From: Varibaculum cambriense
GTDB taxonomy: Bacteria > Actinomycetota > Actinomycetes > Actinomycetales > Actinomycetaceae
Reading direction: 5' to 3'
NCBI RefSeq assembly: GCF_002848005.1
Contig: NZ_PKHX01000001.1
Coordinates: 124,001 to 188,000 of the forward strand
DNA length: 64,000 nucleotides
Positions 23,301 through 30,428 of this stretch are shown here, piece by piece. Within the stretch, counting starts at the first letter, position 1, and every line of letters starts with the position of its first letter. Below the pieces are notes generated by a model. It did not search any database. It had not been told where the DNA came from and was given only the letters and a program-made list of their open reading frames with translations. A program made the position numbers and the translations under genes.

Positions 23301-24971
23301 GAAAGTTCCTCCTTGGACAACCACCTTTTCCCCCAGTTCCTCGGGGGTTTTGAGTTTAATAACTTTATAGAGGGCGTTGCGCACCACCGAATAAGACAGC
23401 CCAGCCGCAATATCTTTCGGGCTTGCCCCCTCCTTTTGCGCCTGCTTGACCGAGGAGTTCATAAATACGGTGCAGCGCGTCCCCAAATCCACCGGTTCCT
23501 TGGCAGCTACCGCATCGGCGGCAAAGCTTTGCACACTGGTTCCCATAGTGGCAGCGAAGGTTTGCAAGAAAGATCCGCACCCAGAAGAACAAGCTTCGTT
23601 CACCGAAATAGAATCCACGGCTCCGGCGCGAATCTTCAGATATTTCATATCTTGTCCGCCGATATCGATTACCGACGACACCCCGGGCAACAGGTCTTCA
23701 GCGGCGCGGAAATGCGCCATAGTTTCCACTTCGCCTTGCTCGAGGTTGAGGGCGGTTTTCACCAGTCCCTCCCCATAACCGGTGGAGCAGGCGCGTCCAA
23801 TATAGGCGCCCTCAGGCAGTTCGGTGCGGATACGGCGCACGATCTCGACTGCCGCTGAAACCGGGTCGCCCTCGTTAGAGGCATAGTGGGTGAATACGAT
23901 CCGTTTATCCTGGTCAATCACGACTGCTTTGATAGTGGTGGATCCGGAATCTACCCCCAGGAAGCAGCGCCCTCGCGCCTCGGATAACGGCACTTGCGGG
24001 ATCACTTCTTTGTCGTGGCGGGCGCGGAACTCCGCCAGTTCTTCTTCATTAGCAAATAGGGGGCGCATCCGCTGGGAATCAGTATCGATTTTCCCGGTGG
24101 TCAGGTTGGTTATTAACTGCTGCAGGGGGCGCGGCTCCCCTTTATCGGCGCTCAGAGCTGCCCCCAGCGCCACATAAAGTTCGGCGTGCTCCGGGGTGAA
24201 GAAACTATCGGCTTTGGGGAGCAGCTCCTCATAAGCTCTGCGCAGATTCGGGAGGAAGTGTAGCGGCCCGCCCAGGAACATTACGTTTCCGCGAATCGGG
24301 CGTCCACAGGCCAGTCCCGCAATGGTTTGGGTGGCGACCGCGGTAAAAATCGAGGCCGCGAGGTCTTCGTGCGCGGCGCCCTCGTTCAGTAGGGGCTGCA
24401 GGTCAGTTTTAGCGAATACCCCGCAGCGTGAGGCAATCGGATAGAGCTGATTGGCGCGCGCGGCAAGTTTGTCTAGTCCCGAAGCGTCGGTGTGCAACAA
24501 GGTAGCCATCTGGTCGATGAAGGCGCCGGTGCCTCCCGCGCAGGTGCCGTTCATGCGCTGCTCCGGGGTGGGATGCAGATAGGTGATTTTGGCGTCTTCC
24601 CCGCCCAGCTCAATAATCACATCGGTTTGCGGGTGAGTATCACCCACTGCTTTGGTGCCGGCAATAACTTCTTGCACAAACGGTACTTTCATGGCTCCGG
24701 CAACCGACAGCCCGCCCGACCCGGTCACTGCAGCTTTTACGGTGATTTCCGGATGCGCCGCGTTAATATCGCGCAGCAGGCCGGCCAGTTCCCCGCGCAC
24801 ATCCGCATGGTGGCGACGATAGTCGGAAAAGACTACCTGCCGCCCGTCAAGCAGCACTGCTTTTACGGTGGTAGACCCGATATCGATACCTAGCCTTAAC
24901 ACCTGCTGACCTTCGCTTGCGGCAGCATTTTTTCCGTCCGCGAGGTCAAGGGTGGCAGTTGTTTTACTCAT
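20394..24971 (-). CDS. Giant 2-hydroxyacyl-CoA dehydratase activase / BadF-type ATPase fusion
   Basis: This 1525-residue protein starts at the ATG at 24971 (GGGAG nearby); an open frame extends 19 residues upstream. Two BcrAD/BadF/HgdC-type ATPase domains are in tandem. The first has LGIDIGSTTVKAV at about residues 28-38; the second has FLGVDSGSTTIKAVVID near 336-350, followed by VNEACSSGCGSFLQ, the Cys-containing signature of radical-initiating activases. Then come a Cys-rich segment RKTCRLCQNHC (~617), a DUF2229-like region with NCYNCPVVG (~777), a dehydratase-like region (GGMCRATNYASLLRKG, ~1150) and a terminal GCGCASSCGSG cluster. Homologues are oxygen-sensitive [4Fe-4S] proteins of unknown substrate in anaerobes. 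The TetR gene is divergent. Confidence 0.9.
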   Translation of the reverse strand: MSKTTATLDLADGKNAAASEGQQVLRLGIDIGSTTVKAVLLDGRQVVFSDYRRHHADVRGELAGLLRDINAAHPEITVKAAVTGSGGLSVAGAMKVPFVQEVIAGTKAVGDTHPQTDVIIELGGEDAKITYLHPTPEQRMNGTCAGGTGAFIDQMATLLHTDASGLDKLAARANQLYPIASRCGVFAKTDLQPLLNEGAAHEDLAASIFTAVATQTIAGLACGRPIRGNVMFLGGPLHFLPNLRRAYEELLPKADSFFTPEHAELYVALGAALSADKGEPRPLQQLITNLTTGKIDTDSQRMRPLFANEEELAEFRARHDKEVIPQVPLSEARGRCFLGVDSGSTTIKAVVIDQDKRIVFTHYASNEGDPVSAAVEIVRRIRTELPEGAYIGRACSTGYGEGLVKTALNLEQGEVETMAHFRAAEDLLPGVSSVIDIGGQDMKYLKIRAGAVDSISVNEACSSGCGSFLQTFAATMGTSVQSFAADAVAAKEPVDLGTRCTVFMNSSVKQAQKEGASPKDIAAGLSYSVVRNALYKVIKLKTPEELGEKVVVQGGTFLNDAVLRAFELLTKREVVRPNIAGLMGAYGAALIAKQSDDGQGESTLATLEDLEKFQVETTRKTCRLCQNHCQMTISTFSNGERHVSGNRCERGASLEKVPKKSALPNLFDWKYKRIFGYRRLTEKKAFRGDIGIPRVLNMYENYPLWFTMLTKLGFRVMVSGRSNHDLFETGMESIPSENICYPAKLVHGHIESLLKKGIKTIFYPSVIYEQQLVEGTDNCYNCPVVGTYPEVIRNNMESVQDSDVRLISPFLNLGNREFLPKRIAEVFADWNVTEAEAKAALDAAWEEDAAVKAEIREKGRESLEWIRENGVRGIVLAGRPYHLDPEVNHGIPELIIGLGMAVFTEDSVVDGRLERPLRVRDQWAYHSRLYEAAARVGDEPDLELVQLNSFGCGVDAITADQVQEILEGRGDVHTVLKIDEVSNLGAARIRLRSLDAATRERESSTVLTYPSVDRIGDPDAAPREPEEAAVPTRIDPAAEAAEEEARLAKAGHVQVNSKFTEQMRKDGWEILVPQMAPIQFRLAQPVVRRAGLNVRLLEHTSRESMETGLKFVNNDSCYPAIVVIGQLIEEFTSGRANPDKTAVGISQTGGMCRATNYASLLRKGLRDAGYPQVPVIAVSVQGIEENPGFQLSWPEIHRILQAICLGDMLQTMLLRIRPYELVKGSAMELYRRWDQIIQEWFAAGKYSATWGGRLSYSRLIKECVKEFDAFELNDEPRRPRVGLVGEILVKFHPDANNHAVRVIEEEGCEAELPTLIQFFHYSLASGNFERDEMGNSRKVKLGMDAGLWALERYEDAIRRAFSKTNGKFEMHRRIKDMAARSVDIAGMGNQAGEGWYLTAEMVDMIEHGCPNIICAQPFGCLPNHVIGKGMFRALRNRYPQANVVAVDYDPGASEVNQLNRIKLMIATALRGEEVADDFEDMPEEASGAGCGCASSCGSGVQWNSEVQVSPAGRRSLPITPVSAAR

Positions 24972-25053
24972 AGCATCTCCCGGAGTTGTAATCACCACCT
25001 CAACGTAAACTGAAAACGCTAAATTCACAGGGTGTTGAAATTAGGATGAAACT

Positions 25054-25917
25054 ATGAATGTAAAAACGAGAAAAAACCATATCCACCAGCAAGAACGCTC
25101 ACGCAGACAGAAAAGAGTCAGCGGAGAAAGTTTCGGCGACGATGAATTAACCACCGGTAATTATGAAAAGAAAATGTTGCCTAATTCGCGCGCTCGGGAT
25201 CTAAAGTCGGAAACTACTTCTGCTACTCACGGGAGAGGACCGCGGGGAGCACGCGGACAAATGCGCAAAGAAATCAAACAGGTGGCCGAATCCCAGTTCA
25301 TTACCCGCGGCTATGACGGCACCACTATGCGTTCTATTGCCAAGGGGGCGGGCTGCGACCCCGCGATGGTTAGCTATTACTTCGGTTCTAAGCAGCGGCT
25401 TTTTCGAGATTGTTTTGATTTACCTCTGAACCCCTTGGAGCAAATCCTACAGTTATGGGAACCCGGGATTGCAGGGATAGCAGACCGTCTCCTTGATTTC
25501 GCCTTCACCCTTTACGAAGAGCGCCTCACCAAGGATCGGATGAAAGCGCTGATGCGCGCCCTGATTACCGATTCCGAAACCACCCAACGTTTTCGCGCCT
25601 ACATGAGTGACAACCTGCTAAAAGGGGGCGCCGAAGTGTTGAATGCTTTGCAAATAGCTTCCGGGAAAACCGTGAATGAAAAACTGGAAACCAATTTTCA
25701 AGTGCTTATCGAAATTATTATGTCCATGATTTACGGGGTGGCGACCATGCGCTACATTATCCAGTTAGAGCCGGTAGCCTCCATGCCGCGTAGCGAATTG
25801 CAAAACCGGCTGGCGCCAATTCTACAAACCCAAATCGAGAACCTGGCGTACGAAGTCTTCCCCTCGCTGGTACCTGACCCGCAGCCCAGCGCAGACACAA
25901 CCCCAACAGCTAGCTGA
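25054..25917 (+). CDS. TetR-family transcriptional regulator with long N-terminal extension
   Basis: This 287-residue protein has an N-terminal ~69-residue basic, low-complexity extension preceding a classical TetR helix-turn-helix: MRKEIKQVAESQFITRGYDGTTMRSIAKGAGCDPAMVSYYFGSKQRLF. The C-terminal ligand-binding domain resembles the TetR_C_33 type. An AGGA precedes the ATG at 25054; a shorter start at the internal ATG next to the HTH is possible. It is divergent from the CoA-dehydratase-activase gene across an 82-nt spacer, so that gene is its most likely target. The spacer shows a weak ATCACCACC/GGGTGTTG dyad. Confidence 0.9.
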   Translation: MNVKTRKNHIHQQERSRRQKRVSGESFGDDELTTGNYEKKMLPNSRARDLKSETTSATHGRGPRGARGQMRKEIKQVAESQFITRGYDGTTMRSIAKGAGCDPAMVSYYFGSKQRLFRDCFDLPLNPLEQILQLWEPGIAGIADRLLDFAFTLYEERLTKDRMKALMRALITDSETTQRFRAYMSDNLLKGGAEVLNALQIASGKTVNEKLETNFQVLIEIIMSMIYGVATMRYIIQLEPVASMPRSELQNRLAPILQTQIENLAYEVFPSLVPDPQPSADTTPTAS

Positions 25918-25962
25918 CGTCACAGAATGCGTATTGCAGATTAACCTGGTTATCCTAAAGAG

Positions 25963-27552
25963 GTGATGCAAATACTCGCCTCTTCTCCCCTGTTGACCCT
26001 ATTTTTAGTAATCGCCCTCGGCACCCTGTTCGGTTCGATTCCTTTCGGTCCCCTAAAATTTGGAGCTGCCGGCGCCTTATTTGTAGGTCTCGCCGCCGGT
26101 GCCTTGGATCCGGCACTCGGAGAAAATCTTTCCCTGGTCTCTGCCATTGGCCTGGCGCTCTTCGTCTACACTATCGGCTTAGCAGCAGGTGCTTCTTTCT
26201 TCCGCGACCTGCGCAAACAAGCTCCCCTTTTGATTGGGGCAGTTGCGCTGCTTGCCCTATACGCTGTGATTGTAGCCTTCGGCGGTAAAGCTCTGGGGCT
26301 CAGTTCCCCACTACTAGGGGGAATGTTTGCGGGTTCACTTACCACTACCCCTGCCCTGGCCGCAGCTACCGATGCGGCAGGAGGGAGCGCCCAGCCGGCA
26401 GTAGGATACGCGATTGCCTACCCGGTGGGAGTCATCGTAACCATGGTGGTAGTGACAGTCTTGATGCGAATAAAGCTTCCGGCAAAAAATGACCCTGATC
26501 CGGCTTCGGCTGCCGGGCTCGCCACCCAAACCATTCGGGTGGAACGCCCGCTGCGAATCCAGGAAATCCCGGGGATTGCCGAGGTTGTGGGCTCTTCAGA
26601 GGGCGAGTTGCGCATTTCTTATCTGCTGCGGGACGGCAAAATGCGGGTGGCTCACCCAGATGGGGAGCTACAAGCCGGTGATTTAGCGTTCTTAGTAGGC
26701 CTCCCGGACGCGGTTAAAACTGCCGGGCAAGCACTAGGGAAACCGATAGAAGAAGATATTTCCAATGACCGCACGGCAGTAAACTTTAAACGCTTCACGG
26801 TTTCAAATAGCCGCCTAGTAGGAACCCCGGTCGCAAACCTGTTCTTACCCGCTCGTTTCCAATCACTGCTTACCCGGGTGCGCCGCGGCGATACCGATAT
26901 GTTGGCCACCGCCGGAACCCGCCTGCAAATGGGTGACCGGGTGTTAGTGGTTTATCCAGTGGAACGCGAAGGTGATATCGCGAAGACTTTCGGGGATTCG
27001 GAGCATAAAATTTCTGCCATCGATTATTTGCCTTTCGGACTGGGGATTGCCGCGGGAGTGGCACTAGGGTTAATCACTATTCCCCTGGGGTCTTTAGGCT
27101 CACTAGCATTAGGCGCCGCTGCCGGACCGCTGGTGGTGGGATTAGTATTAGGGCGCATTGACCGCCTGGGGCCGCTGGTATTCTCCCTGGCGCCCTCGGC
27201 AAATAATATGTTGCGGCAAATGGGACTGGTGCTATTCCTAGCGGCAGTAGGTTTGTCTTCCGGGCAAGCCTTTGCGGCCAAAGCTTTTTCCCTTACCGGA
27301 ATAAAAATCGGGTTACTGTCCGCTGCCGGGATGGTACCGGTGCTGGTGGCATTTTGGTTGCTCGGAAAATTCTTGGGGCTTTCTACTGCCCGGATGGCGG
27401 GAGCGATTGCTGGTTTCGTGGGGCAACCAGCAATCCTCAGTCACGTACAGACCACCATCCCGGATGAGCGTTGCGAATCTGGATATTCCGCGACCTTCGC
27501 CCTCGGGATCATCGCGAAAATCGTGTTAGTCCAAATCGTGATGGTGCTTTAA
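25963..27552 (+). CDS. AspT/YbjL-type membrane transporter with TrkA-C domains
   Basis: This 529-residue protein has two hydrophobic halves of about five membrane segments each, separated by two RCK_C/TrkA_C-like soluble domains (LRISYLLRDGKMRVAHPDGELQAGDLAFLVG and FQSLLTRVRRGDTDMLATAGTRLQMGDRVLVVYP). This is the layout of the aspartate-alanine exchanger superfamily (YidE/YbjL). Conserved-looking repeats GGMFAGSLTTTPALAAA and AGAIAGFVGQPAILSHV occupy the equivalent place in each half. Substrate unknown; likely an organic-acid or amino-acid antiporter. A GTG at 25963 and an ATG at 25966 compete; AAGAGG is close upstream. Confidence 0.85.
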   Translation: MMQILASSPLLTLFLVIALGTLFGSIPFGPLKFGAAGALFVGLAAGALDPALGENLSLVSAIGLALFVYTIGLAAGASFFRDLRKQAPLLIGAVALLALYAVIVAFGGKALGLSSPLLGGMFAGSLTTTPALAAATDAAGGSAQPAVGYAIAYPVGVIVTMVVVTVLMRIKLPAKNDPDPASAAGLATQTIRVERPLRIQEIPGIAEVVGSSEGELRISYLLRDGKMRVAHPDGELQAGDLAFLVGLPDAVKTAGQALGKPIEEDISNDRTAVNFKRFTVSNSRLVGTPVANLFLPARFQSLLTRVRRGDTDMLATAGTRLQMGDRVLVVYPVEREGDIAKTFGDSEHKISAIDYLPFGLGIAAGVALGLITIPLGSLGSLALGAAAGPLVVGLVLGRIDRLGPLVFSLAPSANNMLRQMGLVLFLAAVGLSSGQAFAAKAFSLTGIKIGLLSAAGMVPVLVAFWLLGKFLGLSTARMAGAIAGFVGQPAILSHVQTTIPDERCESGYSATFALGIIAKIVLVQIVMVL

Positions 27553-27572
27553 ACAGCTGTCGACCAGCAGAC

Positions 27573-28562
27573 TTAGAGCGCGGTTACTTCTTCGGGATTA
27601 ACCCTGCCTGCCGGCGGAACCCCCAAAATTTCACTGCAAGCTCGCAGATCTTCATCCATTTGCGACTGCAGCTTTTCCACGCTCTCTAGCTTGACCATAT
27701 CGCGCAGGTGCGCCAGGAAATCAATGGCGACTGGCTCGTCATAAAGATCGAGGTCAGCTCGCCCCAGCACATGGGCTTCTACCGTAACCTTGTCGCCGGA
27801 AAACTGGGGATTAGTGCCTACCGAAATCGCGGCCGGCAGATGCTCAACCGCATTGGTGCCCGGCACTGAACGGATTAACCGGCCAGCGTATACTCCATCG
27901 GCAGGAATCGCTAGACCTGCGGTTTTCCCCAGATTTGCGGTGGGAAATCCCAACTGACGTCCGCGGCGAAAACCTCGTTCCACAATGCCGCGCAGCCGAT
28001 AACTGCGCCCTAAAATTCGGGCTGCCCCTTCCACATCGCCTTTTGCTAAACAGGCTCGTACCCGGGTAGAGGAATAGCGACGCGAGTCCTGGTCGGTAAT
28101 ATCCGCAACTTCGATAACTTGAAAATCTTGGGTGCGGCCAGCCTCACGCAAAGTCTCGATATCGCCCCGGTTACCCCGCCCGAATTGCATATCTTCGCCG
28201 ACCACAAGTTCTTTAACTCGCAGCCCCGCTACAAAATAGTGGTCGATAAACCATTGGGGACTTTGATTAGCTAAATCCCAGGTGTAGGGCACTACCCAGG
28301 TGGCGTCCAGTCCCAGCGCGGCCATCGCATCGAGGCGATCGGGCAGGGGCTGAATCAAAAGCGTGGGATTTTCCGGATTATGCAGTTGGGAAGGATGGGG
28401 ATCAAAAGTAATCGCCACCGCTTTTACTCCCGCGCGCCGTGCCCGCTCCACCACGGTTTTTAAAATCCGGGTGTGTCCCTTATGTACCCCATCGAAAATC
28501 CCGATGGCAGCCACGCTGCGCTGGCCTTTTTCCAGCTGCGGGGAGTTAGTCCAGATTTCCAC
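27573..28562 (-). CDS. ribF: Bifunctional riboflavin kinase / FAD synthetase
   Basis: This 329-residue enzyme converts riboflavin to FMN and FMN to FAD. The N-terminal nucleotidyltransferase has IGIFDGVHKGHTRIL (the HxGH-like motif). The C-terminal flavokinase has RRGRQLGFPTANLG and FSGDKVTVEAHVLGRADLDLYDEPVAIDFLAHLRD. The GTG start lies 3 nt after the stop of the 50-residue Cys-rich ORF and has no clear ribosome-binding site of its own, so translation is probably coupled to that ORF. It is the last gene of the rimP-ribF operon. Confidence 0.96.
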   Translation of the reverse strand: MEIWTNSPQLEKGQRSVAAIGIFDGVHKGHTRILKTVVERARRAGVKAVAITFDPHPSQLHNPENPTLLIQPLPDRLDAMAALGLDATWVVPYTWDLANQSPQWFIDHYFVAGLRVKELVVGEDMQFGRGNRGDIETLREAGRTQDFQVIEVADITDQDSRRYSSTRVRACLAKGDVEGAARILGRSYRLRGIVERGFRRGRQLGFPTANLGKTAGLAIPADGVYAGRLIRSVPGTNAVEHLPAAISVGTNPQFSGDKVTVEAHVLGRADLDLYDEPVAIDFLAHLRDMVKLESVEKLQSQMDEDLRACSEILGVPPAGRVNPEEVTAL

Positions 28563-28565
28563 GAT

Positions 28566-28718
28566 CTACTTTTCGCTTTGTCGCACGCTAAGTTCTGGCC
28601 GGCCATTCGCCGGTACTCCCAGTTCCCCGGTACGTTTTTCTTCCGCCGTCTTGCGACCTTTTCCTTTGCCTCCGCAGCCGCAGCCACATCCGCAAGTACC
28701 TTTATTTTCTTCGCTCAT
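28566..28718 (-). CDS. 50-residue Cys/Gly-rich small protein
   Basis: Read directly from the minus strand: ATG at 28718 and TAG at 28566, with a near-perfect GGAGG ribosome-binding site overlapping the truB stop. The N-terminal third contains MSEENKGTCGCGCGCGGKGK, a CxCxCxC run of four cysteines. The rest (KTAEEKRTGELGVPANGRPE) is polar. It lies between truB and ribF with gaps of 9 nt and 3 nt. The cysteine spacing suggests metal or Fe-S binding, or disulfide redox; a modified-peptide precursor is less likely because it sits in a housekeeping operon. No family recognised. Confidence 0.75.
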   Translation of the reverse strand: MSEENKGTCGCGCGCGGKGKGRKTAEEKRTGELGVPANGRPELSVRQSEK

Positions 28719-28727
28719 GTTCCTCCT

Positions 28728-29774
28728 TTACCTACTTTGTAAACTTAGTACAGAACGCCACTTGCCCTCCACTGGCGACGCCAATAGCGATATCTTTTGC
28801 CCCGGCAAATACAAGCCATAGATTTTTTCAGCCGTATTTGCATCTTTTTTATCCAGTGCGCCCCGCATCTCAGCGGAGATTTGCGGACGCTGGCCGTAAC
28901 CTAAAGCGGTGATAACTTCCGGAGTCACCTGACAGCTGGGGAACAGTTCCTTACAGATCTGATCCAGGCTCACAATCGGCAGCGCTTGTCCCGCCGTTAC
29001 CAGCTGCGATAACTCAGCCAAGCTATAGGCGTTAAAAGGCGCATTGGGACGGGCAAGGCCGCTAGCGCTAAAGGAACCGACCTTAAGGCGACGCAGTGCC
29101 ACCAGGTGTGCCCCCACTCCCAGCTGGTTTCCTATGTCTCTTCCCAGGGCGCGAATATAGGTACCGGCCGAACAGGTAACTCTCAGGTCTTGGTAAACCA
29201 CCTTGGTGCCCGCAAGCTCTCCCGCTTTCGGCTCTCCCAGGCTAACTAGTTCATAGATACTAATCGGGCGAGATTCCATACTCACTGCTTCACCGGCGCG
29301 CACCCGGTCAGCAGCTCGTTTACCCCGAATCTTCAGGGCGGAAAAAGCGCTCGGCACTTGCATTACTTGCCCGCGCCAGGAGGCCAGCGCGGTTTCTAGA
29401 TTATCCAGATCCGCTAAAGTCGCCCCGCGGGTAGCAGTAATGGTACCTTCGGCGTCCTCGCTATCGGTTTCCACTCCGAAGCACACCCGGGTGACATACG
29501 TTTTCTTTTGTCCTTGCAGGTATTGCAGCAGTTTCGTTCCCCGCCCGATCCCGGCAACTAGCACTCCCGAGGCCGCCGGATCTAGGGTACCCGCATGTCC
29601 TACTTTGCGGGTTCCCGCCAGGCGACGCAGGCGCGCCACTACATCATGACTGGTAACCCCTAAGGGTTTATCAATCGCAATTACCCCGCCAGGGGCAGTG
29701 TTTTCCGCACGCGGAATTTGCAGCGCCGCGCCGGCGGGAGCAAAATCTGGAGCCTCTTTGAGCGCGTCTAGCAC
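28728..29774 (-). CDS. truB: tRNA pseudouridine(55) synthase
   Basis: This 348-residue TruB modifies U55 in the T-loop of tRNAs. It has IAIDKPLGVTSHDVVARLRR, then the catalytic block VGHAGTLDPAASGVLVAGIGRGTKLLQYL with the nucleophilic Asp, then CSAGTYIRALGRDIG. It is somewhat longer than the usual ~300 residues, with a ~30-residue N-terminal extension. The start used is a GTG 9 nt after the rbfA stop; a shorter start nearer the conserved core cannot be excluded. Confidence 0.95.
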   Translation of the reverse strand: MLDALKEAPDFAPAGAALQIPRAENTAPGGVIAIDKPLGVTSHDVVARLRRLAGTRKVGHAGTLDPAASGVLVAGIGRGTKLLQYLQGQKKTYVTRVCFGVETDSEDAEGTITATRGATLADLDNLETALASWRGQVMQVPSAFSALKIRGKRAADRVRAGEAVSMESRPISIYELVSLGEPKAGELAGTKVVYQDLRVTCSAGTYIRALGRDIGNQLGVGAHLVALRRLKVGSFSASGLARPNAPFNAYSLAELSQLVTAGQALPIVSLDQICKELFPSCQVTPEVITALGYGQRPQISAEMRGALDKKDANTAEKIYGLYLPGQKISLLASPVEGKWRSVLSLQSR

Positions 29775-29783
29775 CGCAGTTAC

Positions 29784-30359
29784 TTAACTTTCCAAGCCGG
29801 AATCTTCGCGAAAATCTGCAGTCTCGCTATCCGGGTGTTCCTCGCCCGCAGCCGTAACCGCTTCCGAGGACGTATCCTCTTCCGTAAGCGTAAATTCGGT
29901 GAAAGTAGGCACAGGTGATTCCGGTTCGTAAACCTTCTTTTCTCGTGGCTTGCGATAAGGGTCTGCTTCCCCGGCATAGGATGCCGCCTGCGAAGCTCCC
30001 CGCAGCTGCTGATCAGAATGCAAGGCACTAGCCAGTTTCTCCTCGAAACTGGCAGCTTGTTCCGGCAGCGCGTCAAGGGCGAATTCGATAGTCGGGGTAA
30101 GCCGAATTCCCAGCGCCTTACCTACCTCCGAACGGATCAAACCCTTGGCACTATTTAAAGCCCGCGCAGTTTTCTTGCGCTCGTCCTCATCTCCAAAAAC
30201 CGTGTAAAAGACGGTGGCGTGTTGCAGATCCCCGGTAACTTTACAATCGGTGATAGTAGTGAAACCGATGCGCGGATCTTTGATGCGCCGCTCTAAAAGC
30301 CGCGCCACCGTATTTTGGATCCGCTCTTCGACTTTACGTCTGCGAGCCTGATCAGCCAT
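29784..30359 (-). CDS. rbfA: 30S ribosome-binding factor A
   Basis: This 191-residue KH-like protein assists late maturation of the small subunit. The core (residues ~1-115) contains RRRKVEERIQNTVARLLERRIKDPRIGFTTITDCKVTGDLQHATVFYTVFG and the end EFALDALPEQAASFEEKL. The C-terminal ~75 residues form an acidic Glu/Thr-rich tail that is longer than in most RbfA proteins and probably disordered. It sits downstream of infB after a strong hairpin. Confidence 0.94.
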   Translation of the reverse strand: MADQARRRKVEERIQNTVARLLERRIKDPRIGFTTITDCKVTGDLQHATVFYTVFGDEDERKKTARALNSAKGLIRSEVGKALGIRLTPTIEFALDALPEQAASFEEKLASALHSDQQLRGASQAASYAGEADPYRKPREKKVYEPESPVPTFTEFTLTEEDTSSEAVTAAGEEHPDSETADFREDSGLES

Positions 30360-30380
30360 GAAAACTCCTTTAGCTAATGC

Positions 30381-30417
30381 GGTTTTCCGGACGCCCCATC
30401 CCGGCGTCCGGAAAACC
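30381..30417 (-). terminator. Strong hairpin between infB and rbfA
   Basis: GGTTTTCCGGACGCC (30381-30395) pairs with GGCGTCCGGAAAACC (30403-30417), a perfect 15-bp stem with a short loop right after the infB stop. There is no long U-tract, so it may allow partial read-through into rbfA-truB-ribF and protect the infB 3' end. Confidence 0.7.
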
Positions 30418-30428
30418 GACCAGTAACG

